Shown here piece by piece: positions 1 to 5,311 of a DNA stretch of 8,342 bases. The stretch's first letter is position 1, and every line of letters starts with the position of its first letter. The position numbers and the translations under genes are program-made. The notes beneath the pieces are model-generated. The model ran no database searches. It was given only the letters and a program-made list of their open reading frames with translations, and was not told the origin of the DNA. Origin of the DNA: JANRLJ01 sp034437895 (GTDB lineage Bacteria; Chloroflexota; Anaerolineae; Aggregatilineales; Phototrophicaceae); contig DAOTTO010000422.1 in the NCBI GenBank assembly GCA_034437895.1, forward strand, positions 1-8,342, read 5' to 3'.

Positions 1-40
1 ACCCCCCGGCCCCCTCTCCAATACTTGGAGAGGGGGAGAA
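1..40. repeat. C/G-rich hairpin repeat, copy 1
   Basis: A perfect 12-bp stem is formed by CCCCCTCTCCAA (10-21) and TTGGAGAGGGGG (25-36) around a 3-base loop. The flanking ACCCCCC at the window edge resembles the left outer arm of the fuller copy at 854-926, so this copy may begin outside the window. It shares its core arm with the copies at 57-97, 854-926 and 4386-4422. It has no coding potential and appears to be a dispersed intergenic palindrome. Confidence 0.75.
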
Positions 41-56
41 AAACGCATCTTGAAGT

Positions 57-97
57 CCCCTCTCCATGCAATGGGGAGGGGATTTAGGGGTGGGGTA
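57..97. repeat. C/G-rich hairpin repeat, copy 2
   Basis: CCCCTCTCCAT (57-67) pairs with ATGGGGAGGGG (71-81) around the loop GCA, with one G-T wobble. It is followed by a G-rich tail, ATTTAGGGGTGGGGT. The core arm matches copy 1, only about 20 bases away, but the tail differs from the GGGGGTGAGG tail of the copies at 854-926 and 4386-4422. It therefore looks like a second subtype of the same repeat family. It sits just upstream of the exported-protein gene. Confidence 0.7.
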
Positions 98-130
98 AAT
101 GCGTGAGCGAAAGTCCTAATTGGCTATCGC

Positions 131-136
131 AAAGGA
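131..136 (+). promoter_or_regulatory. Ribosome binding site for the ATG at 145
   Basis: AAAGGA lies eight bases before the ATG at 145, which opens a classic signal peptide. The ATG at 212, which begins the longer downstream frame, has no purine-rich site in front of it. The RBS therefore marks 145 as the true translation start of this locus and supports a frameshift further in. Confidence 0.6.
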
Positions 137-144
137 TAACCCCG

Positions 145-258
145 ATGAAACGGCTTTTGTTACTGATCGTGTTTTTACTACTGATCCCGGCAGCAGGACT
201 CAACGCACAAGATGGCACGCGAAATTGGCATTTCAGTGGATGGGCGCAACAGCATTGA
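145..258 (+). CDS. Short ORF with signal peptide, probably the 5' end of the next gene
   Basis: This 37-codon frame encodes Met-Lys-Arg, then a leucine-rich hydrophobic stretch, then LIPAAGLNAQDG. That is a textbook Sec signal peptide with likely cleavage after NA and before QDG. The frame then reads a Trp- and Phe-containing stretch (NWHFSGW) and meets TGA at 256-258. It has a good RBS (131-136). The remaining exported protein lies in the +1 frame, which is open from 185 to 814. Dropping one G of the GGG run at 242-244 would join the two frames as SGW-RNSIEMIGL, giving a protein of about 222 residues. I therefore read it as the broken N-terminus of the gene ending at 814. The alternatives are a sequencing error or, less likely, an independent small peptide. 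Confidence 0.6.
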   Translation: MKRLLLLIVFLLLIPAAGLNAQDGTRNWHFSGWAQQH

Positions 259-814
259 GATGATTGGGCTGGTGCGGCAGGAAGGCTTTGATGGAGTCTT
301 CGCCGGATACGTCACCCATCTCGACGGTCTCCCGCCGGAAGCGCTGTTCGCGCCGGGAACAGAACCATTTTCTCGTGGCGAGGCGACGGCCTTGTTCACA
401 TTTCATGGCACTGCTTCGGCTTATATCCGTTCCACGCTGGAAAATCTAACCACGACTGCACTCAACGCAGAAATCAGTTTTTACTACAATGAAACCCCCT
501 TGGAGGGGAATTTTGAGGAACTCGATTCATTTGCGGGTGAAACCCCGATTGCGACCCTCGCATCGCGCTATCAAACCATCATCAATGTGCAGGAACCAAA
601 TGTTGGCGTGTTTATGATGTATGGCACCACCGAGCAGCAGACCGCCGAGCCATTCACCCTCAACGGCGAGACTGTCCAACTTGGGCGCGTCGGGTTGGTC
701 GGTCACAGCGAGCATTTTGGGCAAGGCTTCCGCGCATCCACCGAGCCGCTGGTCGCCCGTTATTTGATTGTCGGCAACATTGTCGCGCCCTTCCTTCCGT
801 CGCGTGAGGACTAA
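212..814 (+). CDS. Hypothetical exported protein (body; N-terminus out of frame)
   Basis: This 200-residue ORF has no family that I recognise. It is rich in short beta-type segments and aromatic residues, with no cysteine, no membrane segment after the start and no LPxTG-like motif at the C-terminus, which ends FLPSRED. The composition fits a soluble extracytoplasmic domain. The ATG at 212 lacks an RBS. A signal peptide with a good RBS begins at 145 in the frame one base off, so the natural product is probably about 222 residues with a signal peptide, interrupted by an apparent one-base insertion around 242-244. Internal features include a hydrophobic start (IEMIGLVRQEGFDGVFAGYV) and a late segment, VGLVGHSEHFGQGF. 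It stands alone, flanked on both sides by palindromic repeats. The reading frame itself is secure; the function is unknown. Confidence 0.7.
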   Translation: MAREIGISVDGRNSIEMIGLVRQEGFDGVFAGYVTHLDGLPPEALFAPGTEPFSRGEATALFTFHGTASAYIRSTLENLTTTALNAEISFYYNETPLEGNFEELDSFAGETPIATLASRYQTIINVQEPNVGVFMMYGTTEQQTAEPFTLNGETVQLGRVGLVGHSEHFGQGFRASTEPLVARYLIVGNIVAPFLPSRED

Positions 815-853
815 GATAACAATCAGTTATGGATAAGTGTTTTTGAACTCACG

Positions 854-926
854 AACCTCACCCCCCAACCCCCTCTCCATCGCAATGGAGAGGGGGAGTC
901 GAGCGGAGCGAGGCGGGGGTGAGGTT
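854..926. repeat. Nested palindromic repeat, copy 3 (most complete)
   Basis: The outer arms AACCTCACCCCC (854-865) and GGGGGTGAGGTT (915-926) are perfect 12-bp complements. Inside them, CCCCCTCTCCAT (869-880) and ATGGAGAGGGGG (885-896) form a second perfect 12-bp stem. An asymmetric segment, GTCGAGCGGAGCGAGGC (898-914), fills one side. The single strand could fold into a long two-stem hairpin. It is related to the partial copies at 1-40, 57-97 and 4386-4422. It lies in the gap between the exported-protein gene and the LuxI-like gene and may also end transcription of the former, although no T-run follows. Confidence 0.8.
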
Positions 927-977
927 GAATAAGCATCGCTATCCATAATTCAGGTTAAGATAACGTCAGACCAATTT

Positions 978-1007
978 TTGTGAAGCAAGGGAATGTCGTT
1001 TTACCAT
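978..1007 (+). promoter_or_regulatory. Weak candidate promoter for the LuxI-like gene
   Basis: TTGTGA (978-983) and TACCAT (1002-1007), 18 bases apart, each match 4 of 6 bases of the sigma-70 -35 and -10 boxes. Transcription would start near 1014, placing the hairpin at 1025-1048 in the 5' leader. The match is poor, but it is the best I see in the gap before the gene. Confidence 0.2.
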
Positions 1008-1018
1008 TAAACATGGAC

Positions 1019-1050
1019 ATCGTAGGGAACGACCTATGTGTCGTTCCCGG
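1019..1050. repeat. ATCGTAGGG-type hairpin, copy 1
   Basis: GGGAACGAC (1025-1033) and GTCGTTCCC (1040-1048) form a perfect 9-bp stem with a 6-base loop. The preceding ATCGTAGGG is identical to the start of the palindrome at 3042-3069, and both continue into a CGAC-containing arm, so the two probably belong to one repeat family. It lies in the leader of the LuxI-like gene. The ATG at 1038 falls in its loop, which argues against that ATG as a start codon. Confidence 0.6.
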
Positions 1051-1080
1051 CAAGAATCTACACGAATCTTTCTGTCTTTT

Positions 1081-1084
1081 GGAG
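1081..1084 (+). promoter_or_regulatory. Ribosome binding site selecting the start at 1095
   Basis: GGAG lies ten bases before the ATG at 1095. The upstream in-frame ATG at 1038 has no such site and lies in a hairpin loop. The site favours 1095 as the start; a second ATG two codons later, at 1101, is also possible. Confidence 0.6.
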
Positions 1085-1094
1085 ATTAATTGAG

Positions 1095-1733
1095 ATGGCG
1101 ATGCAAACCCAAACGGAAACCCAAACTGAGTTGATTAGCCTGCTAAACATCTTCGCGCAGCAGTTTGTCGATATGAACGCGCCCTTACAAATTACCATCG
1201 CTCAAACCCCCGCTGAACTGGAACAGGTCTATCGGCTGCGCTATCAGGTCGTCATCGAAAAAGGATGGGTACAGCCGCACGCTTTCCCAAATGGACAGGA
1301 AAAAGATGTTTACGATGATGAGGCGCTGCAACTGGTGGCGTGGGACGGGGATGTCCTCGCCGCGACGACGCGCTTGGTCTTCCCGTCGCCACTCCGTCCC
1401 CTCCCAACCGAAGCCTCCTTCGGGATCACCTTGCAACCTGCCGGGCAGGTGGTTGATCTTGGACGCATGACTGTCGCGCCAGCCTACCGCGACTCGCGCC
1501 AGCACAAACTCCTGCGCGGCATGACGGCTCAGGCGTGGCTGGAAGTTTCGCAGCGCGGTTATGCCCAAATTTGTGGAGCGCTAACCGCAAATATCATTCA
1601 GCTTTATCAAAGCGTCGGCTTTGAGATATCGCCAGTAGCCCCCGCCCAACACTATTGGGGCGTAGACCGCTTCCCCTGCCAGATCGAACTGGCAAAGACC
1701 GCCGAAACGCTTAAAAACACAATCCTCACTTGA
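1095..1733 (+). CDS. LuxI/FeeM-like acyl-transfer enzyme (GNAT-fold autoinducer synthase-like)
   Basis: This 212-residue protein belongs to the GNAT superfamily and carries the spaced invariant residues of LuxI-type N-acyl homoserine lactone synthases. Visible in order are RLRYQVV with EKGW at 47-58 (LuxI R24, F28, W34 region), E69/D71/Y73/D74 (EKDVYDD; the D45/D48 region), R93 (TTRLVFPS; R70), F109 (F84), and D121-LG-R124 in place of E101-x-x-R104. C-terminal segments LTANIIQLYQSVGF (163-176) and RFPCQIEL resemble the GNAT ending seen in FeeM-like N-acyl amino acid synthases. Family members join an acyl group from acyl-ACP or acyl-CoA to an amine such as SAM or an amino acid in the cytoplasm. 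The substrate cannot be read from the sequence. No LuxR-type regulator is present. The gene lies 85 bases upstream of a BtrH-like gene on the same strand. The start was chosen by the RBS at 1081. A generic N-acetyltransferase remains possible. Confidence 0.7.
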   Translation: MAMQTQTETQTELISLLNIFAQQFVDMNAPLQITIAQTPAELEQVYRLRYQVVIEKGWVQPHAFPNGQEKDVYDDEALQLVAWDGDVLAATTRLVFPSPLRPLPTEASFGITLQPAGQVVDLGRMTVAPAYRDSRQHKLLRGMTAQAWLEVSQRGYAQICGALTANIIQLYQSVGFEISPVAPAQHYWGVDRFPCQIELAKTAETLKNTILT

Positions 1734-1751
1734 CGAATCTTGCGCTTTTGC

Positions 1752-1781
1752 TTGACGCGGCAGCCCTTATTTCAATAAACT
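1752..1781 (+). promoter_or_regulatory. Candidate sigma-70 promoter of the BtrH-like gene
   Basis: TTGACG (1752-1757; 5 of 6) is followed after 18 bases by TAAACT (1776-1781; 4 of 6). It lies between the stop of the LuxI-like gene and the next start, so the BtrH-like gene can be transcribed separately. The predicted transcription start, about 1788, falls inside the LexA-like palindrome at 1784-1795. Confidence 0.45.
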
Positions 1782-1783
1782 AA

Positions 1784-1795
1784 GAACATACGTTC
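1784..1795. promoter_or_regulatory. LexA/DinR-like operator (SOS box candidate)
   Basis: GAACATACGTTC matches the Gram-positive LexA (DinR) consensus GAACRNRYGTTC at every position. It sits directly after the candidate -10 box, where bound repressor would block initiation. The motif match is seen directly; use of this box type in the source organism is an inference. A match this good would arise by chance roughly once per half a million positions in random sequence. Confidence 0.45.
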
Positions 1796-1818
1796 ATTTT
1801 ATGGCTTAGGGGCGACTG

Positions 1819-2991
1819 ATGAATAAAGTTGATGTAAAGCTCGGCGGCAAACATGATGTTACAGCGGCGCTAACCAACGTCCTCGCCGCGCACGGAATCC
1901 TCGCACCCCATAACGGGCAGCCTTTCAGCGAAGCGATGATGCTCGGCATCGGCGGCGGGTTGGGCATGGGCTATATCCTGTGGGAATTCAAGCGGCAGGA
2001 AAGCGCCAATGTCGTCCTCGGTTTTCGCAATCGTTGGAATTATATCCCCCGCTTTTTGACAACATTGTGTGCGCGCCTCGGCATTCAGGCCGATGTGCAA
2101 GAAACCGCCGGAGCAAAAGCCGCCGCCGCTAATTTGGAAAACGCGCAACTTCCGGTGGTGGCATGGGTGGATCAAGCGCATCTGCCGCATCAAAATCTTC
2201 CTGAATGGCTCAAAGGCTATTGGATTCATGTTGTCGGAGTATATGGCATCGAAGCAGGTCAGGTCTGGATTGACGACCTCAGCTCTGAACTTTTCGCCGT
2301 CCCCGCCGATATTTTCGCCGCAGGTCGGGCGCGGATCGGATCGGATAAAAATCGCTTGATGCTCATCACGCCGCCAAGCGCGATTGATCTTGAATCCGCC
2401 ATTATCGCCGGACTTCACGATCATATTGACCATCTCAGCAGCGACTCGGAATCCTTCTCGCTCCCGGCGATCAAAAAATGGGCAAAGCTGATGACTCATC
2501 CCAAAGATAAGAAAAGCTGGCGGGTGGTGTTTAAAAAGCGCAACGGCCTCTATACGACCCTGCGCTCGGTCTACGAGGGTATCACGCTCAACAGCACCGA
2601 AGGCAGCGGCTTACGCGACCTTTACGCCGATTTTCTGGAAGAAGCCAGCGCCATCCTCGGCAATGCCGCGCTCAAGGAATCCGCCGCGCACTATCGAGAG
2701 GCCGCCGCCTGCTGGCGCGATTTCGCGGACTCCGCACTGCCGGAAAGCGTCCCGGACTTCGCCGAAACAAAATCTCTCCTGCGTGATCGCTACGCCCTGT
2801 ATCAAGCGCATGATTCAGCCGGGATGCAACAGGTGTCCGCGCAGTTGAACCAAATAGAAAACGACATGAAACACGAATTCCCAATGGATTCCGCCGAAGT
2901 TGATGTTTTATTCGAGACGCTGCAAGCGAAGTTGAACACGATTTATGAGGCGGAAGTTCAGGCGTTAGAGTCGCTTAAGCAGTCGTTGTAG
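1819..2991 (+). CDS. BtrH-N / DUF4872 domain protein (acyltransferase-like)
   Basis: This 390-residue protein has the BtrH N-terminal architecture: a short start, then KHDVTAALTNVLAAHG (11-26), then the hallmark glycine-rich segment SEAMMLGIGGGLGMGYILW (38-56) and an alpha/beta region ending near residue 190. The C-terminal half is helical and matches the DUF4872 type, with an acidic, alanine-rich final part that is probably coiled-coil. BtrH in butirosin biosynthesis transfers a gamma-glutamyl-aminobutyryl chain from an ACP to an aminoglycoside amine. In the family as I know it, the first motif is usually His-Cys-Glu; here it is His12-Asp13-Val14, so the usual cysteine is absent and chemistry may differ. 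AGGGG (1808-1812) is a good RBS six bases before the ATG. It has its own candidate promoter and an SOS-like box. There is no signal peptide, so the protein is cytoplasmic. The family call is good; the substrate is unknown. Confidence 0.75.
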   Translation: MNKVDVKLGGKHDVTAALTNVLAAHGILAPHNGQPFSEAMMLGIGGGLGMGYILWEFKRQESANVVLGFRNRWNYIPRFLTTLCARLGIQADVQETAGAKAAAANLENAQLPVVAWVDQAHLPHQNLPEWLKGYWIHVVGVYGIEAGQVWIDDLSSELFAVPADIFAAGRARIGSDKNRLMLITPPSAIDLESAIIAGLHDHIDHLSSDSESFSLPAIKKWAKLMTHPKDKKSWRVVFKKRNGLYTTLRSVYEGITLNSTEGSGLRDLYADFLEEASAILGNAALKESAAHYREAAACWRDFADSALPESVPDFAETKSLLRDRYALYQAHDSAGMQQVSAQLNQIENDMKHEFPMDSAEVDVLFETLQAKLNTIYEAEVQALESLKQSL

Positions 2992-3041
2992 GGATGTGGG
3001 GGTTGGCAGGGGTAAATTTATTTTGAATCTGGTTGTATATC

Positions 3042-3069
3042 GTAGGGGCGACGCGCGCGTCGCCCCTAC
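3042..3069. repeat. 28-bp perfect palindrome between convergent genes (ATCGTAGGG-type copy 2)
   Basis: GTAGGGGCGACGC (3042-3054), GC, and GCGTCGCCCCTAC (3057-3069) form a perfect 28-bp palindrome. It lies in the 104-base gap between the ends of two convergent genes, where a strong hairpin could stop transcription from both sides. No clear T-run follows, so intrinsic termination is uncertain. The leading ATCGTAGGG is shared with the hairpin at 1019-1050. Part of the motif (CGCCCCTAC) recurs at 3091-3099, overlapping the stop codon of the methyltransferase gene. Confidence 0.7.
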
Positions 3070-3095
3070 ATAACCATACATAGTTTACTTCGCCC

Positions 3096-4319
3096 CTACT
3101 CCTCAAACGTCTCAATACCCAGCAGGCGCTCGATATACGGGGTTACGCCCCAAAATTCTTTCAACTGCTGATACTCGCGGATAAATTCGGCATTGTCGAT
3201 ATTTTCCCGCAGCAAAGCGCGGATCATCAAATTGCGATCTGTATGTTCGCTGCTGACGAATTCGATCACATCCGTTTTATAGCCACAAATTCGCAGCACC
3301 AGCGCCCGAAACGAATCGGTCAGAATATCGCCCATGCGCTTTTTGAGGATGCCATGCCGCATCACCGGACGAAACGGATCAACCGCTTCTAACTGCGCGT
3401 GTAAATCATGATGGCAGCATGGCGCGGCGAGGATCAGCTTCGCGCCGCTGAGGACGGCTTGCGCCAGCGCGTCATCGGTGGCGGTATCGCAAGCGTGGAG
3501 TGCCATCACAATATCGGGTGCGCCCTCCTGCCGCGTGAGCATGGTGTAATCGGAAATATCGCCTGCGTAAAAATGGGCATTTTCATAACCGAGCTTATGC
3601 GCGGTGGTGATATTTTTGTTGATGAGGGCGGCGTTACGATCAATCCCGGTGAGCTGCGCCGGAAGCTCTTTGATGTCATTCAGATAATGATAGGCCGCCA
3701 ACGTCAGATAAGCTGACCCGCAGCCGAAATCGACGATACGCAGCGGTTCCGCTTGGAGGCCGCGCCGCTGCTGCTGATAGCGTTCAATCTCACCTGTGTG
3801 TTCGAGCAGCTTTAAAAATTCGTTGATCTGATAGAACTTGTCGCGCATATCGGGCTTGATCTGCCCTTGCGCGTTCATAATGCCCACGCCTTGCAAAAAC
3901 GCATCCGGTTGATCGGCAGGCAGCGGCAGCGTTTTGGGCGCATCGTGGCTTAAATCAGCCTGTGTATCTACAGGCGGCTTGCCGCGATGGATGATCGGCC
4001 TGCCTTTTTTGCTGATCTGCACACTGATGTCCTGCGTCGTCGTGCGAGCATGGATGGCACTGAACGGGATCGCCAGAGCTTCCTCTAATTTTTGCGCTGC
4101 TTCCTGATCGGCAAAATTCTTGGTGAAGTCCTGCTTCTGGTCAAAGTAAGAAAATTGCAGATGGCGGCGGTTCTTCACCAGCACCGGACGCACAGTAATC
4201 ATCCGCCAGGGTGCAGCCGCGCCGTCGCGCACTTTACCTTTCAGCGTGAGTTGTACAAAAGTCGCTTCATCCAGCACCATCTGGCGGATGAGATCGTGAT
4301 AATCAAGATTTTCGGTCAT
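3096..4319 (-). CDS. SAM-dependent methyltransferase (Methyltransf_32 / METTL25-GSTCD-like)
   Basis: This 407-residue protein has a class I methyltransferase domain in its C-terminal half. Motif I is IVDFGCGSAY (195-204). The acidic ribose-binding residue follows strand 2 in TGIDRN (224-229), and GDI (253-255) marks strand 3. Two further motifs are typical of the Methyltransf_32 group, which includes eukaryotic METTL25- and GSTCD-like proteins: LHACDTATD (274-282) and APCCHHDL (299-306). The first 180 residues form a separate domain, with an ISKKGRPIIHRGKPP basic stretch (102-116) that could contact RNA. The target is not known; an rRNA or tRNA substrate is an inference. No Shine-Dalgarno site precedes the ATG, and the reading frame is closed by a stop six codons upstream. 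It is the second of two reverse genes, separated from the creatininase gene by a hairpin repeat, and may be co-transcribed with it. Confidence 0.8.
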   Translation of the reverse strand: MTENLDYHDLIRQMVLDEATFVQLTLKGKVRDGAAAPWRMITVRPVLVKNRRHLQFSYFDQKQDFTKNFADQEAAQKLEEALAIPFSAIHARTTTQDISVQISKKGRPIIHRGKPPVDTQADLSHDAPKTLPLPADQPDAFLQGVGIMNAQGQIKPDMRDKFYQINEFLKLLEHTGEIERYQQQRRGLQAEPLRIVDFGCGSAYLTLAAYHYLNDIKELPAQLTGIDRNAALINKNITTAHKLGYENAHFYAGDISDYTMLTRQEGAPDIVMALHACDTATDDALAQAVLSGAKLILAAPCCHHDLHAQLEAVDPFRPVMRHGILKKRMGDILTDSFRALVLRICGYKTDVIEFVSSEHTDRNLMIRALLRENIDNAEFIREYQQLKEFWGVTPYIERLLGIETFEE

Positions 4320-4385
4320 AAGGAATACTATCAGTTATAGGTGTTATCTGGACGAAGTTGAACGTCGACAAAAACGAGTTTTACT

Positions 4386-4422
4386 CCCCTCTCCAATTTG
4401 GAGAGGGGCTGGGGGTGAGGTA
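4386..4422. repeat. C/G-rich hairpin repeat, copy 4
   Basis: CCCCTCTCCA (4386-4395) and TGGAGAGGGG (4399-4408) form a 10-bp stem around a 3-base loop, followed by CTGGGGGTGAGGTA. The tail matches the right outer arm of the copy at 854-926, but the left outer arm is missing, so this is a half copy. It lies between the two reverse genes, where it could reduce read-through from the creatininase gene into the methyltransferase gene. Confidence 0.75.
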
Positions 4423-4434
4423 AAAAATGCGAAC

Positions 4435-5139
4435 TCAAACCTGATCTTCGCTCATGCCTTCGGCGAGTTCTTGAATCAGGCCAGTGGCTTCTGCGACGAC
4501 TTCATCAAACAGCATATACATCAGCGCGTCGTCCACTTGATACGGTCCGCCGTAACTGCCATCGCCCAAAACTTCTCGCAGCGAAAAATATTCGTCGCCA
4601 TAAGTGGTATTCACCAGCGGCTTATCGCGCTTTGGCGACTCTGCCACGCGATTAAAGGGGAAATTCTCGCCCCAATTGGCGTGTTGGATGCTCAAGCCAT
4701 TTTTACCCGCAAAGGCTTTGGCGGACTCACTACGCCACCAATCGTACCACGTCACACGAATCACCCCTTCCATCTGGAAGTCAAACAGACGTTCCGGGAT
4801 TTTGTTCCCGCCGTGACCATTCATGATGAAGAAGCGCCGAAACCCTTGATGCAGCAAGCTCTCGACAACCTCTAATATGCAGTAATCAAAGGTTTGCTGG
4901 CTCAGGCTGATTGTACCGGGAAATTCCAAAAAATAGCGGCTGACACCAAAATTCAGCGCCGGGGCGACCAGCACATTTTCGCGCTGCGAAACCGCGTCTG
5001 CGATGCGTTCCGGGATGAGAATATCAGTCATCAGGCTTAGATAAGCATGTTGTTCCGTCGCGCCTGTGACCAAGATGATTCGGTTATCTTTTTCCAGATA
5101 CTTTTCGACATCCATCCAATTGAGGTCTTGTAAACGCAT
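4435..5139 (-). CDS. Creatininase-family amidohydrolase (divergent)
   Basis: This 234-residue protein has the length and motif order of the creatininase family, metal-dependent cytoplasmic amidohydrolases that cleave creatinine, formamidopyrimidines or peptide substrates. GATEQH at 26-31, with TD at 38-39, gives the expected metal ligands E29, H31 and D39. FPGTISLS (73-80) and MNGHGGN (106-112; H109) follow. HANWGEN (153-159; E158) stands where HAGExETS is usual, so the last glutamate is kept but the motif is altered. The first motif also departs from the usual EQHGPHLPL, reading EQHAYLSL. The specific substrate therefore cannot be assigned, and activity on creatinine is not implied. No strong RBS precedes the ATG. 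TACAAT on the reverse strand (5177-5182) could be its -10 box, but I find no good -35 partner. It is divergent from the WD40-sortase gene. Confidence 0.8.
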   Translation of the reverse strand: MRLQDLNWMDVEKYLEKDNRIILVTGATEQHAYLSLMTDILIPERIADAVSQRENVLVAPALNFGVSRYFLEFPGTISLSQQTFDYCILEVVESLLHQGFRRFFIMNGHGGNKIPERLFDFQMEGVIRVTWYDWWRSESAKAFAGKNGLSIQHANWGENFPFNRVAESPKRDKPLVNTTYGDEYFSLREVLGDGSYGGPYQVDDALMYMLFDEVVAEATGLIQELAEGMSEDQV

Positions 5140-5298
5140 TGGCTTGTCTTTCGATTTGAGTTGACTTTATTGCCCTATTGTAACGAGTCTTAGGATGGGT
5201 TGGTAGGTTTGTATATTGACGATTTTCTGAAAAGGGTTTAAGCCATTTTTGGTGGTTTATTTTTGCCAAGTTTTGCTAAAATCATTTCAGTTAATGGG

Positions 5299-5304
5299 TA
5301 TAAT
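5299..5304 (+). promoter_or_regulatory. Consensus -10 box placed for a leaderless transcript
   Basis: A perfect TATAAT ends seven bases before the ATG at 5312, so transcription would start at or next to the start codon. No canonical -35 lies 16-18 bases upstream; TTGCTA (5273-5278) is 20 bases away. No real Shine-Dalgarno sequence precedes the ATG at 5312, which fits leaderless translation of the WD40-sortase gene. The weak point is the missing -35 box. Confidence 0.4.
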
Positions 5305-5311
5305 GCTCTAT

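Noticed and set aside
1..97. Two nearby hairpin repeats considered as the start of a CRISPR array
   Set aside because: The units differ in sequence and tail, there is no regular spacing and no third unit follows.
812..847. ATAAC/GTTAT mini-stem followed by TTTTT after the exported-protein gene as an intrinsic terminator
   Set aside because: The stem is only five A/T-rich pairs and is separated from the T-run by about nine bases, too weak to call.
1013..1093. 26-residue ORF ending just before the LuxI-like gene, as a possible leader peptide
   Set aside because: It spans a repeat hairpin, has no RBS and has no regulatory amino-acid run; its closeness to the next ATG is not enough.
1038..1094. 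Extended N-terminus of the LuxI-like gene starting at 1038
   Set aside because: The ATG falls in the loop of a hairpin repeat and has no RBS; GGAG at 1081 points to the ATG at 1095.
1870..2499. 209-codon reverse-strand ORF inside the BtrH-like gene
   Set aside because: It lies wholly opposite a recognisable gene and its translation has no family features; it is a by-product of GC-rich codon use.
5249..5311. Upstream in-frame ATGs extending the WD40-sortase protein
   Set aside because: They would put extra residues before a complete signal peptide and lie upstream of or inside the TATAAT box; the start at 5312 gives a standard Met-Arg-Lys signal peptide.
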